Positions 32,454 through 39,063 of a DNA stretch of 64,000 nt are shown in pieces. Source of the stretch: Lactobacillus sp. PV034 (lineage in GTDB: Bacteria > Bacillota > Bacilli > Lactobacillales > Lactobacillaceae); contig NZ_CP041982.1 in the NCBI RefSeq assembly GCF_014522305.1, positions 67,001-131,000 on the forward strand. The letters are read 5' to 3'. Position 1 is the stretch's first letter. Each line of letters begins with the position of its first letter. The position numbers and the translations under genes are program-made. The notes beneath the pieces were generated by a model. The model did no database searches. It saw nothing but the letters and a program-made list of their open reading frames with translations, and was not told where the DNA came from.

Positions 32454-33880
32454 ATGCATTCAATTAATTTACAAGATTATAATAGCATTTCCGGTAATGT
32501 ATATAAGATCGATCCGAAGAATGAAAACAAATATTTTGTCGGCTATATATTAAGAAAAAAAGTGAGTTTTCTCAACCATACAAAGTCCTAGATATCTCCC
32601 GCAATGGTACTTATGGAGCCCATCATAAATATGGCGCAAAGAATGGGATGCAAGCAATGGCAGTGGCTCCAATAAATAAAAAGGGACAAGTAGATTATAG
32701 TCATATTACTGTAGCATACGCAGGTACAAATATGTTTGACATAAACGATCTGGGTGCAGATGGGAACAATATCATCAAAGGAAAGAAGTATAAAAATAGC
32801 CAATTCGATACCGCTTATGGCTATGCCAAAAATATCAAAAAGAAATTTACCAAAACTAAATCCAATCATAAGGGTGCCTATAATCCTAAGTTGAGTTTTA
32901 CAGGACATTCGCTTGGAGGCTCTTTAGCTTTAACTATTGGAGTAAAAATGAAAGCTCCAGCAGTTACCTTCAATGGACCGGTTCCGGCTAATCAAATGTC
33001 AAAAAAAGAAATAAAGTTCCTTCAAACTCATCCTACAATGTATCAAAATTATTTGAATAGCTCGGATTTTATTGGAAATTACAATAATACTTATGGATTA
33101 AATGAAGTTATGGGAGATTTCCAACATATTTATAATAATGATCAAATATTATCACATCTTTTGATTATGAATAATTTGCTGTCTAAAGACATTGATGTAG
33201 ATAAAACTTTTCATTCTTTAATTTCTTCACCTTTAAGTATCTTTTTTGGAAATCCTTATGCTTATTTAAAAAATGGGAAAAAGATAAATAATCCTCTTTC
33301 TCCGTATTCAATGATTATTTCTAATCATGGAGTAGAATCATGGTTTAATGACAAAAATATCATTAGAAATGCCAATATCAAAATTAATGTTCCTAAAAAT
33401 CAATCAACTTTTGAAAATACAAGTTATCAAATTGATGAAGCCTTAAATAATCATCTTGTTGCAATTGTTCGTCAATTTGGTGGTGCAGGAACAGGAAATG
33501 AAGGAGAAATATATTTAGATTCTTTAAGTGCTCTTGCAGTTAAGGATGCCATTCAGGAACATGCCCAAGCTGGAATTAAAGCAATTAAACAAGAAAAGCA
33601 ACAAACTAGTCGCTCTCTTAAAAATAATTGGACTGAAACCCATGAAGCCGCAACTGCTGTTGGTCAAGCCTTGACTGCAAGTGAAATTGCTGAAGCTCTA
33701 GCCACAGTAAAAGCAGACGAAAATAGTATTTACAATAATCTGGAAGAAAAGTTAGCAAGTAAAATTAAAGGAATTTCCCAATTATCACAAGATTTTGATG
33801 ATTTTAGTGCAAAAATGACGGAGCGAATTAATAAACGAATTGGCGATGATGGAGAATTAGCAAGGAACTTTGGACTATGA
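32454..33880 (+). pseudogene. TslA-like T7SS lipase, full length but frame-interrupted at an A7 tract
   Basis: The gene starts at ATG 32454 (MHSINLQDYNSISGNVY), breaks in a seven-A run (32555-32561) and continues in the -1 frame to 33880. The continuous part has the lipase elbow T-G-H-S-L-G-G-S-L-A, a candidate Asp (S-S-D-F-I-G) and His (D-F-Q-H-I-Y). It then has a helical C-terminal domain (Y-L-D-S-x-S-A-L-A-V, H-A-Q-A-G-I-K-A-I-K, R-I-N-K-R-I-G-D-D). Lipase first and targeting domain last is the reversed order of TslA, a T7SS phospholipase. The upstream frame ends at a TAG at 32589-32591. The A7 forms an in-frame A-AAA-AAA slippery heptamer, so -1 slippage could give the full protein. An ORF from 32648 lacks the N-terminus. 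Confidence 0.72.
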
Positions 33881-34251
33881 AAGAAGAGCAAAAGAGAGAA
33901 TTAATCAAAGATATTAGGAGACAACAAGAACAATTAGAGTATGAATTTTATATAAAACGTAGAGAGTTCAATGAAAAATTGGACTTATTTAACCAGACAA
34001 ATAGACAGCTTGGGCAGTTTTATCAAGAAACTAACTCTAAAGTACACTTGGTCTTAAAGAAAATAGATTCTGCTTCTGAATATTATTCCAAGGCTGAAAA
34101 ATTAAATAGTCAGTTGCAAGAAATGACTACTGATATTTATTAAAGAGAGCAACGTTCATTAGTTAATAAATGGGAAGAATATGAGCATAATTATCGTTGA
34201 CAAAAAATCAATTTAGAGGACAAGTTAAGTAAATTACGGATGGAGAAATAA
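33877..34251 (+). pseudogene. TlaA1-like helical partner, copy 1, with two in-frame nonsense codons
   Basis: The frame from ATG 33877 aligns along its whole length with the intact 127-residue protein at 34793-35176 (shared Y-x-K-R-x-E-F-N-E-K-L-D-L-F-N-Q-T-N). It is cut by TAA at 34141-34143 and TGA at 34198-34200. After each stop the same frame still matches (N-K-W-E-E-Y-E, N-L-E-D-K-L). The frame ends at a TAA overlapping the ATG of the next gene. It overlaps the lipase stop by ATGA. As written it gives an 88-residue truncated helical protein. In TslA systems two small helical partners guide the lipase to the T7SS. Confidence 0.7.
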
Positions 34252-34586
34252 TGAATATTAATATAAACGATATAGCTGCCAAAACTAGTGAGCTTTTTAA
34301 TGTATTGAGTAAGGGACAATTTGACTCGGTTGCAGCTATCAAACAGCAAATTGAAAAAATGACGGAACTAATGAATATCATGAACGTTGTTGGACCAAGT
34401 GGTGTAGCTAAAGCAAGCCAAATATATTCTAAGGGTTCTAATAATATTACGTCCTTGACTGGTGAAGTTCAAGAGAATATTGAAGTAGATATTAAATCAG
34501 TTGAGAACGCAATTAGAGGCGAAATGGCTAAGGGAGTAGTTGATGCAGCTACTAAACTTAATAATGAATTTGATAATTTTAAATAA
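34251..34586 (+). CDS. TlaA2-like small helical T7SS partner, copy 1
   Basis: A 111-residue, predominantly helical protein with no signal peptide. It is a paralogue of 35166-35507, sharing V-G-P-(S/A)-G, a D-I-x-(S/A)-V-(E/D)-x-A segment and the near-identical end G-E-M-A-K-G-V-V-D-A-A-T-K-L-N. It has no WXG motif. Position after lipase and TlaA1-like gene matches the order tslA-tlaA1-tlaA2, so I infer that it binds the lipase C-terminal domain for T7SS export. It starts by a TAATG overlap, and a strong terminator follows. Confidence 0.6.
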   Translation: MNININDIAAKTSELFNVLSKGQFDSVAAIKQQIEKMTELMNIMNVVGPSGVAKASQIYSKGSNNITSLTGEVQENIEVDIKSVENAIRGEMAKGVVDAATKLNNEFDNFK

Positions 34587-34614
34587 AATAAGATCTAAGT
34601 TTTAATAGACTCAA

Positions 34615-34653
34615 AAAGCATTACCTAATGCGACAAAAGGTAATGCTTTTTTA
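34615..34653 (+). terminator. Intrinsic terminator inside the lipase array
   Basis: AAAAAGCATTACC pairs with GGTAATGCTTTTTT across a short loop. It divides the array into two transcription units. Confidence 0.85.
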
Positions 34654-34700
34654 ATACTTAAATTAATGATCAAGTATTGAGAAAAGCGAGTTAATAATTA

Positions 34701-34709
34701 TGGTAAAAT
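34701..34709 (+). promoter_or_regulatory. Candidate extended -10 promoter for the second half of the array
   Basis: TGGTAAAAT (34701-34709) fits an extended -10 (TGnTAAAAT). The TTGAGA upstream is 21 nt away, too far for a normal -35 box. It lies between the internal terminator and the second partner pair, where a promoter is expected. Confidence 0.35.
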
Positions 34710-34792
34710 TGAAGGCATCTATCTAAGCTTTTGGACTATAAAAATATCAGTTTGGATAGAAATATGAGTTAGTAAGATGGAGAAGTTGGAGT

Positions 34793-35176
34793 ATGAAAGA
34801 AGAGAAAAGAGACGAATTAAAACAAACTATAAAACTTAAACAAGAACAACTTGAAGATGAATATTATGCTAAACGTAATGAATTCAATGAAAAACTAGAT
34901 CTATTTAATCAGACAAATAATAAACTAGGTCAAATGTACAATGAAATAAATTTTAATGCCCGTCGTGCTTTAAAAGAGATGCATTCAGATCTCGAGTTCT
35001 TTACTAGTGCTGAGCAGATAAATCAACAATTACAAAGTATCAGTTATGAAATATATCAGACTAAAAGAAAAAGGCTGCTTAATGAATGGGAAGAATACGA
35101 ACAGGATTATCGCAAGCAAAAACGAAACTTAGAAGATGAGCTGGATAGAGTAAGGAGAATGAAAGATGGACATTAA
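34793..35176 (+). CDS. TlaA1-like helical T7SS partner, copy 2 (intact)
   Basis: A 127-residue, highly charged coiled-coil-like protein (E/K/R/N/Q-rich, heptad-like N-x-K-L-D-L-F-N-Q-T-N and W-E-E-Y-E-Q-D-Y-R-K-Q-K). There is no signal peptide. It is the intact version of the stop-interrupted gene at 33877. It overlaps the next gene by 11 nt. No lipase precedes it here: a terminator and promoter do, so the ancestral lipase of this pair was probably lost. Confidence 0.6.
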   Translation: MKEEKRDELKQTIKLKQEQLEDEYYAKRNEFNEKLDLFNQTNNKLGQMYNEINFNARRALKEMHSDLEFFTSAEQINQQLQSISYEIYQTKRKRLLNEWEEYEQDYRKQKRNLEDELDRVRRMKDGH

Positions 35177-35507
35177 TTTTATTTTTGAAAAAATAGGAAG
35201 TTTAACAGGGCAATTATATGATGCGTTAAATCTCAAACAATGGGGAGTAGCTGAAGACATCAGAAAAGAAATAGAAAAAGCATCAGAAATGTTAACCATC
35301 ATAAAAAGCGTTGGCCCAGCTGGAAGAAGTGTGAAAAATGATATTTATCATTCTACTTTAGATGCTGTAAAATCATTCGCTAGTTCTACTCAAGAAGATA
35401 TTCAAAGAGACATTAATGCGGTAGATGGTGCCGTTAAAGGTGAAATGGCTAAGGGAGTAGTTGACGCAGCTACTAAGTTAAATAAGGAATTTGATCAGTT
35501 TAAATAA
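35166..35507 (+). CDS. TlaA2-like small helical T7SS partner, copy 2
   Basis: A 113-residue helical protein, paralogue of 34251-34586. The C-terminal about 20 residues are almost the same at DNA level (G-E-M-A-K-G-V-V-D-A-A-T-K-L-N-K-E-F-D-Q-F-K). It overlaps the preceding partner gene, and candidate immunity copy 5 begins 1 nt after its stop. Its 3' end is the sequence whose remnants are found after the truncated lipases at 31716 and 35974. Confidence 0.6.
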   Translation: MDINFIFEKIGSLTGQLYDALNLKQWGVAEDIRKEIEKASEMLTIIKSVGPAGRSVKNDIYHSTLDAVKSFASSTQEDIQRDINAVDGAVKGEMAKGVVDAATKLNKEFDQFK

Positions 35508-35508
35508 A

Positions 35509-35970
35509 ATGAAAAAGAAGAATCTAAAACGAACACTAATAATTTTAGGAATAGTAATAGGGGTAACTGGGTTAACAACGGTCAGTGTGCAAACAACGAA
35601 TAGAGTTATTGAAAATAGGAAAGCAAAAAAGATGGAAGAAGCTAAAGAAAAGAAAATTAAAGAAGAAAAAGAAGCTAAAAAAGAGAGACAAAAGATAGCA
35701 TTGTGGGTAGTGCAAAATGTGGAAGGTTCCGAGCCTATTCGAAATATTAAAATTGGAAATATTAATCATGGGGGTTTTATGGGTACAGGAGGAAGCTCAG
35801 TTAATGTAAAACTTAATAATAGTAGTAATAATCAATTTTTATTTCTTTTAAAAGATAATAAAACCTATTTCTGATACAGCTATTGTTTCAGAGAAAAATA
35901 AGTTTAAACTTAGACAGAAAAAAATAAAAATCTCAGTCTTAAGGGAATAAAAGTTGAAGAATGGAAGTAG
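35509..35970 (+). pseudogene. Candidate immunity protein, copy 5, frameshifted near the 3' end
   Basis: The intact 5' part encodes MKKKNLKR, a transmembrane segment, a charged helix (E-E-A-K-E-K-K-I-K-E-E-K) and the conserved domain (ALWVVQNVEGSEP, G-F-M-G-T-G-G-S-S-V). The frame stops at TGA 35872-35874, giving 121 residues. One base shifted, the sequence resumes the family ending (K-N-L-S-L-K-G-I-K-V-E-E-W-K, stop 35968-35970). A one-base indel between about 35840 and 35870 therefore breaks the last third. The truncated 121-residue form might still be made. Confidence 0.62.
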
Positions 35971-35973
35971 AAA

Positions 35974-36330
35974 ATGAGTTTTTCAAATAATTTAAGAGAC
36001 AAAAATTATCTTTCTAGATATGTATATTATACAGATCCTAAAAATAATGAAGATAAAGAAATAAGTGTAGGAGAAGAATTGCCTATAAAACCTTATTCCT
36101 ACAAAATCCTCGACATCTCCCGTAATGGTACTTACGGACCTCATCACAAATATGGCGCAAAAAATGGAATGCAGGCAATGACAGTAGCTCCGGTAAATAA
36201 AAATGGCAAAGTGGACTATAGCCATATTACTATTGCTTATGCCGGTACAAATACAGCTGATAAAGCTGATGTGCGTACCGACTTAGAAAATATAGTTGCA
36301 GGCTTACCCGTTTATGTTGGAAAAATATAA
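35974..36330 (+). pseudogene. TslA-like lipase, truncated N-terminal fragment 3
   Basis: It encodes 118 residues: a divergent first 40, the shared core, then A-D-K-A-D-V-R-T-D-L-E-N-I-V-A-G-L-P-V-Y-V-G, which is nearly identical to the lipase at 36815. It ends K-I-stop. The following bases (about 36329-36358) align with the end of the TlaA2-like gene (K-L-N-K-E-F-D region) before the next immunity ATG. It lacks the GHSLG elbow, so it is a deletion product, not an enzyme. Confidence 0.7.
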
Positions 36331-36359
36331 ATTTAATAAGGAAATTAATACGTTAAAAA

Positions 36360-36830
36360 ATGAAGAATAAGATTATAAAACGAATAATAATAATTTTAGG
36401 AATACTAGTCGGAGTAGCTGGGTTAACAATGGTCAGTGTGCAAACAACGAGTAGAGTTATTGAAAATATGAAAGCAAAAAAGATGGAAAAAGCTAAAGAA
36501 AAGAAAATAAGAGAAGAGAAAGAAGCGGACCAGGAAAGAAAGAAGATAGCGCTTTGGGTAGTACAACATTTCTCAGGTAAAGAACCAATAAAAAATATAA
36601 AAGTTGGCAGGGTAAATACTAACGGTATTTTTGGCAGTGCTGGAAAAAGCACATCGTTAATAATTAATAATAAAAATGGGAATAGATTAGAAGGAATAAA
36701 GTTAGATGAAGATGGAGTACCAAATGGTAGTTACATTTGGTTTGATGGTTTTAGATATACTTATCATGAGAAAAAAGATTCTAGAGTGACATTAAAAGGA
36801 GTAAAAGTAGAAAAATGGAAAAACAACTAA
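36360..36830 (+). CDS. Membrane-anchored candidate immunity protein, copy 6
   Basis: A 156-residue intact paralogue: MKNKIIKR, a transmembrane segment (about 8-28), a charged helix, and the conserved domain (ALWVVQHFSGKEP, I-F-G-S-A-G-K-S-T-S) ending VKVEKWKNN. Its N-terminal half is close to copies 4 and 5, while its C-terminal half is closest to copy 3, so it looks mosaic. It overlaps the start of the last lipase gene by 16 nt, a sign of coupling to its likely cognate toxin. Confidence 0.6.
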   Translation: MKNKIIKRIIIILGILVGVAGLTMVSVQTTSRVIENMKAKKMEKAKEKKIREEKEADQERKKIALWVVQHFSGKEPIKNIKVGRVNTNGIFGSAGKSTSLIINNKNGNRLEGIKLDEDGVPNGSYIWFDGFRYTYHEKKDSRVTLKGVKVEKWKNN

Positions 36831-37570
36831 ATAGTCATTTGATTCCATTACGAGATTATAATATTTTATCTGATGAAGTTTATATTACCGATCCAAAGAA
36901 AGGAAGTAATTACTTAATAAATGGAAATTTTCACCCTAAGAATATTTCCCAATCGTACAGAATTCTAGACATCTCTCGTAATGGTACTTACGGACCTCAT
37001 CATAAATATGGCGCAAAAAATGGAATGCAGGCAATGACGGTAGCACCCGTTGATAAAAAAGGTAAAGTAGATTATGGCCATATAACAATTGCTTATGCTG
37101 GAACCAATACGGCAGATAAAGCTGATGTGCGTACCGATTTAGAAAATATAGTTGCAGGCTTACCCGTTTATGTTGGAAATGAAATCAAACAATCGCAATT
37201 TACGACAGCTAAAAGTTATGCAAAATATATTCAGACTAAATATAAAAAGAAGATGCCCAATGCTAAGTTTTCAGTTACTGGACACTCACTAGGAGGATCT
37301 TTAGCACTAGCAGTTGGCGGAAAGTATCATCTTCAAACTGTTGCTTTTAATGGACCATTTCCAATTTATAATCTCACTCCCTTACAGATACTTTATATTA
37401 AAAATCACCCAGAAAAATTTGCAGATTATTTAAATGAAGATGATTTTATTGGAAACTACCATAATAATTGGAGTATGAATAAGTCCCGGAATGTTGTTCA
37501 TGGAAGTTTCCAACATTATTATAAGAATGGAAACAATTTTGAGGAGTTTTTAAGAAAAAAACCACATTGA
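36815..37570 (+). CDS. TslA-like lipase, N-terminal catalytic part (interrupted at an A7 tract)
   Basis: It encodes 251 residues: the lipase N-terminus, the shared core, V-T-G-H-S-L-G-G-S-L-A (nucleophile Ser), a candidate Asp (E-D-D-F-I-G) and His (S-F-Q-H-Y-Y). The frame ends soon after a seven-A tract (37555-37561); removing one A joins it in frame to the ORF at 37572, which holds the targeting domain. As read, the product would have the whole lipase domain but no T7SS signal. By analogy with TslA, it would cleave phospholipids of a target membrane. Either the gene is broken or the A-tract is variable. Confidence 0.72.
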   Translation: MEKQLNSHLIPLRDYNILSDEVYITDPKKGSNYLINGNFHPKNISQSYRILDISRNGTYGPHHKYGAKNGMQAMTVAPVDKKGKVDYGHITIAYAGTNTADKADVRTDLENIVAGLPVYVGNEIKQSQFTTAKSYAKYIQTKYKKKMPNAKFSVTGHSLGGSLALAVGGKYHLQTVAFNGPFPIYNLTPLQILYIKNHPEKFADYLNEDDFIGNYHNNWSMNKSRNVVHGSFQHYYKNGNNFEEFLRKKPH

Positions 37571-37571
37571 T

Positions 37572-38243
37572 ATGTCTAATATTGATTATGTCCAGACATT
37601 ACTAAAATTAAAGGATAAAAAGCTGGTTCTGAGAAAGGGTAAAGAAATAAACTTATCTAAAGCAATAATGGATACTATTTTGGAAAACCACGGAGTCGAA
37701 AGTTGGTTTGATAATAGTGGCAAGATGAAATTTAGTAAGCACCAAGTATTAAAAGAACCAAAGAGTCAGATCGACTTTGATAATGAAGTTTATGAGGCTG
37801 ATGTGCAATTAAGTGATGCCATAATGGCAATCAAACAGGGAAGTAAAGGTGCAGGAGGATCTGGAAAAGAAGTATATCTAGATAGTGCGACGGCTTATGC
37901 AGTGCAAAGAGCGATCAAAGCACATGCGCATGCTGGAATCAAAGCAATCAAAAGTGCCATAAATAAAGGTGAAGATGACTTGGCAGATAATTGGAACTGG
38001 GTCCTTAAACGAGCACAAAACGTAGGACAACATTTATCTAGTGATGCAATTTACACGGCATTAACAATAGCTTTTGCGGATAAAAAACACCTAAAAGATA
38101 AACCAGTTTCAAAATTGGATGATAAAAAGAGAGAGTTAACGCCAGTAAAAGATAATTTTGATTCATTTAGTAATACCTTTGCCCAAAGAATTGAGAAGAG
38201 AATTGGTGATGACCAAGAATTGGCTGGATGGTTTAAAGATTAA
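37572..38243 (+). CDS. TslA-like lipase, C-terminal targeting part (second half of the interrupted gene)
   Basis: It encodes 223 residues matching the C-terminal domain of the lipase at 32454: N-H-G-V-E-S-W-F, Y-L-D-S-A-T-A-Y-A-V, H-A-H-A-G-I-K-A-I-K and the end R-I-E-K-R-I-G-D-D-Q-E-L-A. It is all helical with no signal peptide, as expected for the partner-binding T7SS signal domain. There is no good ribosome-binding site at 37572, so separate translation is doubtful; it is best read as the 3' half of the gene starting at 36815. It ends the array just before a terminator-like hairpin. Confidence 0.68.
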   Translation: MSNIDYVQTLLKLKDKKLVLRKGKEINLSKAIMDTILENHGVESWFDNSGKMKFSKHQVLKEPKSQIDFDNEVYEADVQLSDAIMAIKQGSKGAGGSGKEVYLDSATAYAVQRAIKAHAHAGIKAIKSAINKGEDDLADNWNWVLKRAQNVGQHLSSDAIYTALTIAFADKKHLKDKPVSKLDDKKRELTPVKDNFDSFSNTFAQRIEKRIGDDQELAGWFKD

Positions 38244-38264
38244 AAAAATATTAAGTTTATAATA

Positions 38265-38283
38265 AAACCAGTATTTAACTAGA
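38265..38283 (+). repeat. 19-nt direct repeat, right copy flanking the lipase array
   Basis: AAACCAGTATTTAACTAGA matches the left copy at 29884-29902 at 17 of 19 positions. Confidence 0.6.
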
Positions 38284-38305
38284 TAAGTTTAATACTGGTT
38301 ATATT
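38267..38305 (+). terminator. Terminator-like hairpin after the lipase array
   Basis: ACCAGTATT (38267-38275) pairs with AATACTGGT (38291-38299). The T-tract behind it is broken, so termination may be partial. Confidence 0.6.
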
Positions 38306-38602
38306 GTTTGTTATTAATTCTTTATAGTTGTTTATTTAGTAATAAATAGAATATTTAACTAGCGATTTATAATTATTATCAATAAAAATATGAAATGATG
38401 TTATTATATATATTATTAATTTAACTTTAATTATATCTAGTTTTATAAAAGCTGATACATTAAAAATAGACGGTGCTAAATTCTATATTCATAAAATAAC
38501 TACTATTATTTTAATCTTATCTTCTTATAATATGAATATCATGTGAACAAAATATGAAAAAAGTGTTTTAAATTTTTATATTTAATGATATTCTGTTAAC
38601 AT
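38306..38602 (+). other. AT-rich gene-free region upstream of the T7SS
   Basis: About 300 nt of very AT-rich sequence contains no supported ORF. It probably holds the T7SS promoter, but no -35/-10 pair stands out from the background. No gene remnant was recognised. Confidence 0.5.
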
Positions 38603-38619
38603 ACGATATTTAATATCGT
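38603..38619 (+). promoter_or_regulatory. 17-nt palindrome just upstream of esxA
   Basis: ACGATAT (38603-38609), a 3-nt spacer and ATATCGT (38613-38619) form a perfect 7-bp inverted repeat. It ends 14 nt before the esxA ribosome-binding site. It may be an operator or a 5'-UTR hairpin affecting mRNA stability or translation. Confidence 0.45.
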
Positions 38620-38650
38620 GAACTAATATTTACGAGGAGGAATTTTTACT

Positions 38651-38944
38651 GTGAGTGCTATTTCAGTTACCCCAGAACAATTACGTGCATCTGCAAAAGT
38701 TTATATGAATGCTTCTCAAGACATTCAACAACAAATGCAACGTGTACAAAGCGAAAATAACAATATGGCAAGTGAATGGAGAGGTCAAGCTTTCCAAGCC
38801 TACCTTCAACAATTTGAACAATTGAAGGGTAATGTTAACCAAATGACCCAATTATTAGAGCAAATTAATCAGCAACTCGATAATTACGCTAACACTGTTG
38901 AACAACGTGATAGTGAAGATCGAAATGCCTTCGGTTTGCAATAG
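38651..38944 (+). CDS. esxA: WXG100 protein EsxA
   Basis: A 97-residue helical-hairpin protein with the central W-R-G at residues 43-45 (SEWRGQAFQAYL), Gln-rich helices and no signal peptide. This is the classical T7SS substrate, which dimerises and is needed for secretion activity. The start is GTG at 38651, with a strong GAGGAGG site about 10 nt upstream. It is first in the T7SS operon and followed by a hairpin that may limit read-through, so it is likely the most highly expressed gene of the locus. Confidence 0.95.
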   Translation: MSAISVTPEQLRASAKVYMNASQDIQQQMQRVQSENNNMASEWRGQAFQAYLQQFEQLKGNVNQMTQLLEQINQQLDNYANTVEQRDSEDRNAFGLQ

Positions 38945-38961
38945 AATAGATTGAGTAGTCT

Positions 38962-39014
38962 AGGTTCTCAATATCGACACAGACCGTGGCGGTATGGGAA
39001 CCTTTTTCTTTTAT
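38962..39014 (+). terminator. Attenuator-like hairpin between esxA and esaA
   Basis: AGGTTC (38963-38968) pairs with GAACCT (38998-39003), with a further imperfect stem inside, followed by TTTTTC. No new promoter is obvious before esaA, so partial termination is likely. Confidence 0.65.
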
Positions 39015-39063
39015 ATTGATTTTGTAATTATTGCTAGATTTTAGTGGAGGAAAGAATTTTATA

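Noticed and set aside
34251..34586. The TlaA2-like proteins as WXG100 proteins
   Set aside because: They have a similar size and helical nature but no W-x-G turn; V-G-P-(S/A)-G is found instead, so a partner role is preferred.
34725..34750. TTTTGGACTAT near 34734 as a remnant of the lipase 3' end (TTTGGACTATGAAAG at 33870)
   Set aside because: The match is only about 11 nt in AT-rich sequence; suggestive of a lost lipase before the second partner pair but too short to claim.
37551..37575. Programmed -1 frameshifting at the second lipase A7 tract
   Set aside because: A -1 slip there does not enter the frame of the downstream half; a +1 shift or loss of one A is needed, so classical slippage does not explain it.
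38306..38602. Possible small gene or non-coding RNA upstream of esxA
   Set aside because: No ORF with a start signal and no strong secondary structure apart from the terminator-like hairpin and short palindrome at its edges.
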